From NCBI GenBank assembly GCA_934621385.1, contig CAKTUI010000056.1:1-6904 (forward strand): 6,904 nucleotides of DNA, read 5' to 3'. This DNA is from an uncultured Kiritimatiellota bacterium (GTDB lineage Bacteria > Verrucomicrobiota > Kiritimatiellia > RFP12 > UBA1067). The notes under the pieces were generated by a model that did not search any database, was not told the DNA's origin, and worked only from the letters and a program-made list of their open reading frames with translations. This document shows positions 1 to 6,786 of the stretch, piece after piece; within the stretch, counting starts at the first letter, position 1, and each line of letters opens with the position of its first letter. The position numbers were made by a program, and so were the translations under genes.

Positions 1-2
1 TC

Positions 3-89
3 GAGGACTGGATAAACTCAATACACAGGGAATCGCTCAACGGAGAGACCGCATATGCTTACGATTCACGTCTGGCCCAGACGGCTTAA
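3..89 (+). CDS. C-terminal fragment of a possible IS transposase (5' end outside the window)
   Basis: An open frame runs in from the left edge and ends at TAA (87-89), giving the last 28 residues of a protein. The visible tail includes WINSIHRESLNGETAYAY. A pattern of WIN, a basic residue, SLNG and a T/P-rich turn is reminiscent of the extreme C-terminus of DDE/rve integrase-core transposases (IS30-, IS481- or Mu-like), which often end in a W(I/L)N...R..L.G.TP motif. The idea is strengthened by what follows: immediately after the stop, positions 90-118 end in a sequence starting TGT when read from outside, typical of several IS families. The frame converges on the operon's last gene and shares the palindromic TTAA with its stop. 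The fragment is too short to name a family, and no catalytic residue is inside the window. It could be an unrelated small protein tail. Confidence 0.4.
   Translation, partial: EDWINSIHRESLNGETAYAYDSRLAQTA
69..83. repeat. Perfect short palindrome at the end of the element
   Basis: The arms CGTCTGG (69-75) and CCAGACG (77-83) are exact inverted repeats around a single base (76). As RNA they would fold into a stem of about 5 bp with a 5-nt loop. A T5 run on the plus strand lies about 10 nt further on (93-97), too far for a classical intrinsic terminator. It lies within the last codons of the putative transposase and of the converging membrane-protein gene. It may be a weak hairpin, a protein-binding palindrome or chance. 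Confidence 0.4.
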
Positions 90-1777
90 GGAGTTTTTGC
101 TGACCCACCCCCTTTACAAGTCCCATGTCGACGGAAGGGGGCCTTGATGGCAACGGGGGGGGGGCTTGGATGCCAGCGAAGCGAGGCCTTGTCGCAGACT
201 GAGGAGGGGCCGCGGCGACCGGAAACTCCCACTGCTTCCGCAAGCAGGAGCAGGGACGGAGCCCAGAGGAGACGCGGCAGGGCCGTCGAGAGGTGCCAGC
301 CGAAGTCCGGCGCACGGCTCAGCGAGAGGACGCAGACGAACGCCGCGGACGCGGCGAATGCGGCGACCGCCGCCGTGCGGAGTCCGCGCAAATCCGCGCG
401 TTCCGCCGCGAAAAGCCGCCGAAACGGTGCGAAAGCCAGCAGAAGCGCCGCGAGCGGCCACGCGAAGGCGCAGTCCCACGGACGCAGGAACGCCACTCGA
501 AAGGCGAAGACAGCCGCCGTCCAGAGACGCGCGAAGTCCGGTTGCCACGGCGCGGCGAAGTCGTAGAGCGTCCCGCCCGCGAGGCGACACCCGACCTGCC
601 ACGCGCACGGCAGGACGAGCGCGGCGGGGAGTCCGCGCAGGGGCGCGGCGCGCCGCCCGTCCGCCAGGCGCAGGGCCGCCCAGCAGGCGAGGCAGAGGAC
701 GATCCCCTCGTTCTTGAAGAGACCCGCCGCGCCAATCAGAAACCAGCCGGACAAAACGCCGCGTCCCCCGCGGATGCGCATCCAGCCCGCGAGGACGAGG
801 AGCGCGACGAACGGCTCGGCGTAGTAGAGCGAGGCCATGCGCAGGGAGAGCGGGGTCAGGAGCGCCGCGAGAACCCAGAGACGCGCCTCCCAGGATTCCG
901 TCCGGGAGCAGATGAGCGCACACAGCGCGGACGCGGCAAAAACGACGACCAGCTGGGTGAGCCACTCCCCGCACCCGCCCGAGACGGCGTAGGCGAGGAG
1001 CGTGAGGAGGGGGAGGCCCGGCGGATAGGCGGGCTGGAGGGTCGCGCGGGCGGAATCGGTGAAGAACCCGTCGGGCAGTCCGCCGCAGAGGAAGAGGAGC
1101 TTCGCCTTCCCGCCCCAGACCCCGAGACCCGTCGGGGCGACGAACGTGTGCGTGAGGGCGAGGCCGCCCGCGACGAACAGGACGACCGCCGCGCCGGACC
1201 ACGCGCCCCAATCCGCCGAACCGCCCCCACCCCGGATCGCGAACCACCCGAACGCGAGGACGAGCAGTCCGACGGCGGCAACCCCCGCCGCCTCCCGCAC
1301 GGGCGAAACGGCGGGGGGCGGACGCAGGGACGCCGCCCCGACCCCCTTCCGCTCCCAAAGCCGCATGCCGCCGCCCTCGTCCACCAGCCTGAACGCGGGG
1401 TCGCCGTCCGCTCCGCTCTCAAACTGAGGGTTTTCGCGATAGGCATCCGAGAAGATGAGCGTCGCACCCCCAATCTCCGTATCGAGGCCGAAGCGCACGG
1501 GAAGCGGACTCGCCGCCCACGAGAGGGCGATCTGCCGCGAACGGGCGATGGAGTCCAGTCCGTCGCAGACGAGGTAAACGCGGGAATCCTCCCGCAGGTG
1601 CGCCTCCAGCATCTTACGCGGCAGGTCGATGTAGTCACCCGTGCTACAGTAGGTGCGCCCGCCCCACGAGCGAATATGCCGCGCGGCGCTCCGGGCGAGG
1701 ATGCGCAGTTCGCCCCACGTCCCCGCAACGGTCGCGAGCGCGAAAAGAACGAAAAGTAAGTTCCTCAATCTCCTCAT
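86..1777 (-). CDS. Polytopic membrane protein, GT-C-like glycosyltransferase, 3' end altered by an element
   Basis: Encodes 563 residues with an N-terminal membrane anchor (about 7-27), an outward soluble domain (about 28-160) and roughly ten further hydrophobic segments between 163 and 516. W221..KAK226, PAYPPGLPLL (249-258), YYAEP (318-322) and GLFKNEG (352-358) resemble bacterial GT-C enzymes of the PMT/GT39 type. These transfer sugars from polyprenyl-phosphate donors on the outer face of the membrane. Donor and acceptor cannot be told. The Asp usually found about five residues before the W of the W..KA motif appears to be Thr216. The start is fixed by the 4-nt ATGA overlap with the upstream gene; a longer in-frame extension to 2674 is only a shadow of that gene. 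The last membrane helix ends near 516. The following tail is Pro/Arg-rich, and residues 554-563 are read from the adjoining element, so the native C-terminus is probably lost. The membrane protein call is firm; the glycosyltransferase call is moderate. Confidence 0.72.
   Translation of the reverse strand: MRRLRNLLFVLFALATVAGTWGELRILARSAARHIRSWGGRTYCSTGDYIDLPRKMLEAHLREDSRVYLVCDGLDSIARSRQIALSWAASPLPVRFGLDTEIGGATLIFSDAYRENPQFESGADGDPAFRLVDEGGGMRLWERKGVGAASLRPPPAVSPVREAAGVAAVGLLVLAFGWFAIRGGGGSADWGAWSGAAVVLFVAGGLALTHTFVAPTGLGVWGGKAKLLFLCGGLPDGFFTDSARATLQPAYPPGLPLLTLLAYAVSGGCGEWLTQLVVVFAASALCALICSRTESWEARLWVLAALLTPLSLRMASLYYAEPFVALLVLAGWMRIRGGRGVLSGWFLIGAAGLFKNEGIVLCLACWAALRLADGRRAAPLRGLPAALVLPCAWQVGCRLAGGTLYDFAAPWQPDFARLWTAAVFAFRVAFLRPWDCAFAWPLAALLLAFAPFRRLFAAERADLRGLRTAAVAAFAASAAFVCVLSLSRAPDFGWHLSTALPRLLWAPSLLLLAEAVGVSGRRGPSSVCDKASLRWHPSPPPVAIKAPFRRHGTCKGGGSAKTP
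90..118. mobile_element. Putative insertion-sequence end (terminal inverted repeat)
   Basis: This 29-bp stretch lies directly between the transposase-like stop (87-89) and the flank. Read from outside on the minus strand it begins TGTAAAGGGGGTGGGTCAGC. A TGT start at the tip and a transposase stop just inside it are the usual layout of IS481-, IS21- and IS3-like elements. The partner end lies beyond the left edge, so neither the inverted repeat nor a target duplication can be confirmed here. The boundary at 118/119 is inferred from the TGT tip. Confidence 0.4.
137..178. repeat. G10 homopolymer within an imperfect 20-bp direct repeat
   Basis: GGGGGCCTTGATGGCAACG (137-155) is followed by the similar GGGGGGCTTGGATGCCAGCG (159-178), with about 16 of 20 positions matching when one gap is allowed. 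Between and overlapping them is an uninterrupted run of ten G (155-164). The repeat lies in the tail of the membrane-protein gene next to the inferred element boundary. A ten-base G run is prone to slippage and to sequencing error, so the reading frame and stop of the gene past this point are uncertain. Confidence 0.6.
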
Positions 1778-3003
1778 TCGCCCCCAATCCGAACCTCGCG
1801 GAGCGTCAGCACCTCCGGGCGCGGCGGTTCGGGGAGGACGCGCAGGAAGCGGACGCCCTCCGCGTCGAACGCGGCGGTTCCCGTCCTGCGCTGGACCTTC
1901 CCCGCGCGAGTCCAGTTCCCGCCGTCCGACGAGACCTCGACGAAGCCGGAGGTGAGCCTGCCGCGTCCTTCGCGCGTCCCCGTCAGGACAATCATGCGCC
2001 CCGTGACGGGCGCGGCGAACTCGGCCATCCACCAGTCGCCCCGCGACACGGGGTCTCTCGAGACGTAGCAGGTCGCGTCCAGCCCGTCCGCCGCGCGGTC
2101 GGGCCCGTGCGCACCGTCCACGCCGGGAACGCTCGCCGTGCAGACGGCCTTCGGCAGGAGCGCAGCGGATTGCGTTCCTCCTCCGTCCGCCCGCTTCGAG
2201 AACATCCAGTCCCACGCCACATCCTCGCGCCACGCCTTGCTCCATGCGTCGTGCCCCTTGTCGGGGTAGACTCCGACGCGGAAGTCGCCCCCAACGCGGC
2301 GGACGAGCGCAGCAAAATCGTCCAACCGTGCGGCGGCGATGCCCGCGCGACGGTAGTCGCCCTCGTTGTAGAAGTGCCAGCAAGCGGTCGGGCGGCGCGG
2401 CGGAAGCGGTTCGCCGTCGGGTGGCAGGGCGGCGACGGGAAGAATCGCCGCGAAGCGTCCCGGAAAACGGGACGCGAGGGCGTAGACTCCGTTCCCGCCG
2501 AAGGAAAGCCCCGTCGCGTAGAGGCGGTTGGTGTCCATGGGCGGACGGGTGCAAGTCGCGGCTACTGCGTCTACGGCGGACATCAAGAGGGACTGGTCGG
2601 CGGTCGGACATCCCGGCGTACCGCCGAGGAGCGTGGTCACGCCGTCCGGCGGGGAGAGTGCGAGGAAGTGGCACGGATGCCGCGACTGGAACTCAGGCGA
2701 GCACACGCGCTCGAAAATCGTCCGCTGGGCGAACTGCCGCGAAAGGTCTGTTCCGACTTCGCCCGATCCCGGCAGGTAGAGGAGGAGCGGAAGAGGTCCC
2801 GGACGCGACACCTTCGCGCGACGCAGGAGAAATGAGACGCGCCGTCCGTCCGGCGCGGAGTAGACTCCCGCCTCAAGTCCGTACCGCCGCAGGTCGGTGC
2901 GGATGCCGCGCCCATTCGGGTACGGTCCAATCCGTCCCATTGCTAACGCGGCGAATGTGTCAATAGATTGTAGGACGATTATAAAAAGGAGTGATAACCT
3001 CAT
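1774..3003 (-). CDS. Secreted alpha/beta-hydrolase esterase/peptidase with C-terminal F5/8C-like domain
   Basis: Encodes 409 residues. Residues 1-21 form a signal peptide. Residues about 40-270 look like an alpha/beta-hydrolase of the predicted peptidase (COG4099) / PHB depolymerase / feruloyl-esterase-like group: oxyanion-type segment YLPGSGE (76-82), TNRLYATGLSFGGNG with nucleophile elbow GLSFGG and Ser167, NEGD with Asp216, and KGHDAWSKAW with His251. The triad is complete, so hydrolysis of an ester (or peptide) bond outside the cytoplasm is likely; the substrate is unknown. Residues about 285-409 resemble a discoidin/F5/8 type C domain (DGLDATCYVSRDP, WWMAEFAAPVTGRMIVLTG, FVEVSSDGGNW, VRFLRVLPE), which commonly binds carbohydrate. 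The start overlaps the upstream stop by 4 nt (ATGA) and its stop overlaps the next start likewise, so expression is probably coupled. Base composition shifts sharply at the end of the signal peptide. Met22 is an in-frame alternative start but lacks both a ribosome binding site and the signal peptide. Confidence 0.85.
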   Translation of the reverse strand: MRLSLLFIIVLQSIDTFAALAMGRIGPYPNGRGIRTDLRRYGLEAGVYSAPDGRRVSFLLRRAKVSRPGPLPLLLYLPGSGEVGTDLSRQFAQRTIFERVCSPEFQSRHPCHFLALSPPDGVTTLLGGTPGCPTADQSLLMSAVDAVAATCTRPPMDTNRLYATGLSFGGNGVYALASRFPGRFAAILPVAALPPDGEPLPPRRPTACWHFYNEGDYRRAGIAAARLDDFAALVRRVGGDFRVGVYPDKGHDAWSKAWREDVAWDWMFSKRADGGGTQSAALLPKAVCTASVPGVDGAHGPDRAADGLDATCYVSRDPVSRGDWWMAEFAAPVTGRMIVLTGTREGRGRLTSGFVEVSSDGGNWTRAGKVQRRTGTAAFDAEGVRFLRVLPEPPRPEVLTLREVRIGGE

Positions 3004-4118
3004 CGATTAGCCTTGTTTAGTTCACTTTCCGAATTTTTCGTAGTCATGAATCGGGTCTGCACAAGGGACGCGATACGCTGTTTCTGTTGTTCAAGAACCT
3101 CCTTGGGCGTACGCCTCGTCACTGGAATAAGTTTCACTCCAAGTATCTGTTCGAGAAGCCACGCGCACTTTCCCCCGACAAGGGAGAGGTCATGTTCACC
3201 TTCCGAGGGCGGACCACCAAGCGCGGGGGCATACCGCAAGTCATCCAAATGTTCAGCCAGCCATGATAAGGCGGCAGAGCGCGGCACATTTTGAAGGGAA
3301 TTAATGTCTTCACAGACAGAACGCAGACGGACAACATCTTTTGCCAGCACTATTTCGGGAAGGATCAGATTGGGCCACTTTGGAACAGTTGGAAGTGAGA
3401 CTGACCGAGCAAGACGCATATTCTTTTTTGCGAGCGCCGCGATGTGTTGATCCCCGTCCTTGGCCAACTCGCGGAGCACGACAGACGAAGCGCGGGGGTT
3501 CTTTACCACACAAAGGCGAACCGTTCGATTTGTATCCCCCGCCAACTTCATCAACACTCGGTCGGAGTCCTCTTCCGAGGCAAGAATCAGTTTTTCTTCT
3601 TCCGACATTGTACCAAGCCGGGCCAAGATTCCATTTTCACGGATTTCATTCTCCCGAGTTCCTGAGCCAGCAAAAGCCCTATCTATCGCCCGTTGGACAT
3701 CGCGACGATTTGCTTCTATCAACAATCTAGACATATAGGATTGATCAATCTGCTCGTTCGGTATTTCCATTCCATAATCGAATACACGATTGAGTGTCCA
3801 CACCCCACGCCCCCAGCATTTGTCCAACGAAAATTCACAGTCTGAGGCTGAAACCCAGCCCAAGTCGCAAGAAAGATTCTGAATAATCCAGTCCTGCAAA
3901 AAAGACCTTAACTTTGACCTTTTCTTCGCGGCCAGACCTTCAATTTGTCCGACAACCTTCGCCAGGGAGGTCTCATTCGTCGCATTTATCAGTGAAATCA
4001 TTGCTTCATAGGGTGAATAATCAGGAGCCGTCAAACTATTCGCATGGCAAACTTGACTGCCGACCCAACTTAAAAGAATCACCAATGCACCTTTTGTCAC
4101 CACAAACATCTTCTTCAT
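3000..4118 (-). CDS. Secreted helical protein with LRV/HEAT-like repeats, function unknown
   Basis: Encodes 372 residues. The N-terminus (MKKMFVVTKGALVILLSWVG) is a signal peptide, probably cut after Ala26 (VCHA). The mature chain is helical. Residues about 187-234 hold two repeat units of about 24 residues, RVLMKLAGDTNRTVRLCVVK... and VVLRELAKDGDQHIAALAKK. This is the 'LA.D.d..VR..va.Np....vL..LA' pattern of leucine-rich variant (LRV) or HEAT-like repeats, usually protein-binding. Six Cys remain after cleavage (84, 94, 101, 203, 269, 318); the first three cluster and may form disulfides. No catalytic motif is recognised. A strong AAAGGAG lies before the ATG inside the 3' end of the preceding gene, and the gap to that gene is 4 nt. 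The 3' end overlaps the esterase gene by 4 nt. A partner or regulator of the transglutaminase-like protein encoded just upstream is a guess from position only. Base composition is lower in GC than the left half of the window. Confidence 0.8.
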   Translation of the reverse strand: MKKMFVVTKGALVILLSWVGSQVCHANSLTAPDYSPYEAMISLINATNETSLAKVVGQIEGLAAKKRSKLRSFLQDWIIQNLSCDLGWVSASDCEFSLDKCWGRGVWTLNRVFDYGMEIPNEQIDQSYMSRLLIEANRRDVQRAIDRAFAGSGTRENEIRENGILARLGTMSEEEKLILASEEDSDRVLMKLAGDTNRTVRLCVVKNPRASSVVLRELAKDGDQHIAALAKKNMRLARSVSLPTVPKWPNLILPEIVLAKDVVRLRSVCEDINSLQNVPRSAALSWLAEHLDDLRYAPALGGPPSEGEHDLSLVGGKCAWLLEQILGVKLIPVTRRTPKEVLEQQKQRIASLVQTRFMTTKNSESELNKANR

Positions 4119-4122
4119 AATC

Positions 4123-6759
4123 TCACTCCTTTCGCAGAGTCCGCAACGGATACTCCCTACATGAATTCATCAATTGATTTGTAGAAGGTTTCACTAAATA
4201 ACAATCCCGTTCATCTCTAACAAAAAGGCATCCTTCAAAGGATTGGCTCTCGTACTGCAAATAACTATTGAATGGGCCTGTTCCATAACTGGGATCGTAC
4301 AACAATCCATTTAATTTCAATATGAAATGTCGTTCAAACCACGCGGGTGGATTCGGGGAATTTCCTTGCCCCCGAATACCCATAATATCTTGAGTTTGCC
4401 CATCTATCAATAATGTTATGTTACGACCATCCAAACCTGCATCAAACGATTTTACATACCATGGTCCGACCCCGGCCTTTCCCCAATTCTTAACCGCGAA
4501 CCCAAATAATCTCACCTTATCATTCTGAAGGTTGTTATGCTCAATCCAGATTAGATTGTTTTCGGCGGAGTTGATAGCGTTTAATCCTTGCGCACAAAGC
4601 ACTTGTCCGAGAAATTCAGCCCAAGAATAGCACTGTCCATTCCCTTCCTTTATTAGGGCAACAGCATCAGTCACTTTAGTTCTATTCTTATCTATGTCAA
4701 TCCCCTCATCCCAAACACCGTTTCCATTCACATCATCAAAGCCATAGTAGGTCAGGACTTTTCCATCGCTTACACGGCTGATATTCTTTGACTTGAACTT
4801 GCCCCATATTTTATCAAGGACGGAATCATCATTAACTCCGACAATTCCCGTCACACCGTTTGCCGCCGCACATCCGACCTCAAAATAGGTTTGGAGATTC
4901 TCCGGCGCGCAAGGTTTGCTCCATGTGACATAGAGGGCATTCGTGCTCTGCCCCATGCCAATCCAATTCGCCCCATTATCCACAGAAACAAACCAATTGA
5001 TGGACATACCCTTTAGGCAGGCGATCTTGTTATCGAGTTTACCAGACATTTGTGTCGGAGGAAGGGCAATCTCCGTCCCATCTCCCGAAACGGCAATCGG
5101 TTCAAGATTCATGGGAAATCCACCGCCACCAGTGGCCTTCAAAAGAACTTTTCCACTCGGTTTGGGTATCATAATGAATTTTGCGGAAACGATTACATTC
5201 GACGAATTTCTCACATAGCTGATGGGGAAACTTCGGTCTCCCTCATCATTGGCATCTCCGTCCAGATTGACATCCTTGTACTGTGGAGCCGAAAAAGTCA
5301 CCGCCCCATCGTCCGACTTCAAGACCGTATTGTCTCCCGAAAACGAGACTTCCTTAATTGCAGTCTTTGCCACCGTGAACTTGGACTTGTCGGTCGCCCC
5401 GCTCGTCCCGTGTTTCGCCGACACCTCGCGGTCCTTCAACTCGGACGAAACCTCGTGCCCATGCAGGTAGAACGCCTTGCCGCCGATCTCGGATGCCGGG
5501 TATTCCACCGCACCGCGAATTTCCTCATACACGCCGTTCTTCCGTTCGAACAGGTAGCCGTCCGAACCCGTGACGCTAATCCGCTCCTTCGCCGGCAGAT
5601 CCTTCGGCTCGCAGGTGACCGAAACCGCAACGAGCGCATTTGTCCCCTCGCTTGTCCACAGTCCACTTTCCCCGGCATCCGCCACATGGCGGACAAACGC
5701 GCCGACCTTCTCCTCGTCGTCCTCCGAGGCCCCGTCAATGGCGACGTCCACCTTCACCACGGTGAAGTTCGTCACGGCGGTGCAGCCCAGCACCGTCGCC
5801 TTGACCTCCTCCGAGAGGTATTTCTCGCTTGCGACATTCCCGTTCGTGACCGTGAGGTTGTACTGGTACGGGTTCGTCGACTCGACGACCGGTTCGCAGA
5901 CACCACTGTATTCCCATGCGCATTCGGCATCCTCCAGTTTGGGGTCGAGGGTCGCCGTCGCCGAGATCCCGGTGCGGTCGGGTCCGTCATCCGTGCGGTT
6001 GATGCCGATCCACGCGGGACACGCGACCGACAGCTCGCTCACCGTGAAACTGTTCGTCGCCGTGCAAGTCCTCTTGCATCCTTCGCAGCCCCCGACGGAT
6101 GCCGTCACGGTCGCCGAGACCGAGTGCTGGCCCTTCGCCTTGTTGGGGAGCGTAATCGTGCAGGACTGCCCGCTCTGCGATCCCGAAGATACCGCCCACT
6201 CGTACGACCCGAAATTGACGGGCATCTCATCCGTCTCCGACGACGGCTCGTGCTTCTTCCCGCATTCGCAGTCCTCCCATGTCGTCTCGATTCGGTGCAC
6301 ACCGTTCGTGACCTGCCCCGCCGCAAACCCGACGGCGACATCCACACCGGTGGCGGGCCTTGTGTAGACGAACGGGCCGACGGGAGCGGACGATGCCGCG
6401 AGTTCGGGCGCACTGACATGGGTGACATTGGTCGTGACAAGGAACGAACACCTGTGGACGCCGCCCGACTTCGTATCCTCGCCGAGATAACTCACCACCT
6501 TCCACGCGGCGGGCCGTCCAGGGGCGACGAACGCCCTGCCGCCGGGCGGGCTGACGAGCCGCCAGTCGCGGCGCGGCGTGATGCGCACCTCGCCCGAAGA
6601 CTCGACTGAGAACCCGTCCCCGGCGTTCTCAACGATGCCAGAGGCGGACTCCACCGTGACGAACACGTTGGACGCAGACCCCGCCTCCACCTCTATCGAC
6701 CACAAGCAGGTTCCCAGTCCGAGAACCGCCAGCACAGACTTTTTCCATCGACCTCGCAT
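4123..6759 (-). CDS. Secreted multi-domain Ig-like protein with C-terminal transglutaminase-like domain
   Basis: Encodes 878 residues, the first gene of the operon. A signal peptide (basic RGRWKK, hydrophobic core 8-20) is probably cut after VEA (24-26). Residues about 115-465 hold at least three Ig/PKD-like beta modules, each ending in a similar strand: NSFTV (236-240), NFTVV (331-335) and KFTVA (460-464). The first carries Cys pairs CEC (164-166) and CEGCKRTC (225-232). Two acidic calcium-loop-like motifs occur: DVNLDGDANDEGD (496-508) and DVNGNGVWDEG (676-686). The C-terminal part is transglutaminase/papain-like: GNGQCYSWAEFLGQVL with Cys710, FERHFILKLNG with His811, YDPSYG with Asp822, in the right order and spacing. 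Members of this fold act as crosslinking transferases or as proteases/amidases; which applies here cannot be told. The start follows AAAGGGAG by 5 nt. The ATG at 6763-6761 is out of frame. The 5' half is GC-rich and the 3' half clearly less so, changing near 5220-5400, which may mark a domain fusion. Confidence 0.82.
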   Translation of the reverse strand: MRGRWKKSVLAVLGLGTCLWSIEVEAGSASNVFVTVESASGIVENAGDGFSVESSGEVRITPRRDWRLVSPPGGRAFVAPGRPAAWKVVSYLGEDTKSGGVHRCSFLVTTNVTHVSAPELAASSAPVGPFVYTRPATGVDVAVGFAAGQVTNGVHRIETTWEDCECGKKHEPSSETDEMPVNFGSYEWAVSSGSQSGQSCTITLPNKAKGQHSVSATVTASVGGCEGCKRTCTATNSFTVSELSVACPAWIGINRTDDGPDRTGISATATLDPKLEDAECAWEYSGVCEPVVESTNPYQYNLTVTNGNVASEKYLSEEVKATVLGCTAVTNFTVVKVDVAIDGASEDDEEKVGAFVRHVADAGESGLWTSEGTNALVAVSVTCEPKDLPAKERISVTGSDGYLFERKNGVYEEIRGAVEYPASEIGGKAFYLHGHEVSSELKDREVSAKHGTSGATDKSKFTVAKTAIKEVSFSGDNTVLKSDDGAVTFSAPQYKDVNLDGDANDEGDRSFPISYVRNSSNVIVSAKFIMIPKPSGKVLLKATGGGGFPMNLEPIAVSGDGTEIALPPTQMSGKLDNKIACLKGMSINWFVSVDNGANWIGMGQSTNALYVTWSKPCAPENLQTYFEVGCAAANGVTGIVGVNDDSVLDKIWGKFKSKNISRVSDGKVLTYYGFDDVNGNGVWDEGIDIDKNRTKVTDAVALIKEGNGQCYSWAEFLGQVLCAQGLNAINSAENNLIWIEHNNLQNDKVRLFGFAVKNWGKAGVGPWYVKSFDAGLDGRNITLLIDGQTQDIMGIRGQGNSPNPPAWFERHFILKLNGLLYDPSYGTGPFNSYLQYESQSFEGCLFVRDERDCYLVKPSTNQLMNSCREYPLRTLRKE
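4126..4132 (-). promoter_or_regulatory. Strong ribosome binding site of the LRV/HEAT-like gene
   Basis: Reading on the minus strand, AAAGGAG is followed by TGAGATT and the ATG at 4118-4116, a spacing of 7 nt. It overlaps the last codons of the transglutaminase-like gene, whose TGA lies at 4125-4123. It selects Met1 of the MKKM start rather than the in-frame ATG three codons later, and suggests this gene is translated efficiently on its own. Confidence 0.75.
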
Positions 6760-6764
6760 ACATT

Positions 6765-6772
6765 CTCCCTTT
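6765..6772 (-). promoter_or_regulatory. Ribosome binding site of the transglutaminase-like gene
   Basis: The minus strand reads AAAGGGAG, then AATGT, then ATG at 6759-6757, a spacing of 5 nt. An out-of-frame ATG lies at 6763-6761, inside the spacer; it is too close to the purine run and reads a different frame. The site supports the annotated start, which also gives a well-formed signal peptide. Confidence 0.65.
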
Positions 6773-6786
6773 CGGTTTCTGTCGAA

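Noticed and set aside
114..1358. 414-residue minus-strand frame overlapping the membrane-protein gene
   Set aside because: Extremely Arg/Pro/Gly-rich with no membrane or domain pattern, whereas the other frame gives clear transmembrane helices.
293..1759. 488-residue plus-strand open frame
   Set aside because: Antisense to the membrane-protein gene, with an Arg/Glu-rich low-complexity translation typical of shadow frames in GC-rich DNA.
1778..2674. Upstream in-frame extension of the membrane-protein frame (total 862 residues from 2674)
   Set aside because: It overlaps the esterase gene throughout, is Arg/Gly/Pro-rich with no domain, and the ATGA overlap gives a better start at 1777.
2938..2940. 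Met22 as the true start of the esterase
   Set aside because: No ribosome binding site precedes it and the signal peptide and ATGA coupling would be lost.
5050..6609. 519-residue plus-strand open frame
   Set aside because: Antisense to the 878-residue gene, Arg-rich, no recognisable domain, and spans the composition change; a shadow frame.
6704..6715. Possible lipoprotein signal (LGTC, Cys18) in the 878-residue protein
   Set aside because: Thr before Cys does not fit a lipobox; the AxA-like VEA site further on fits signal peptidase I.
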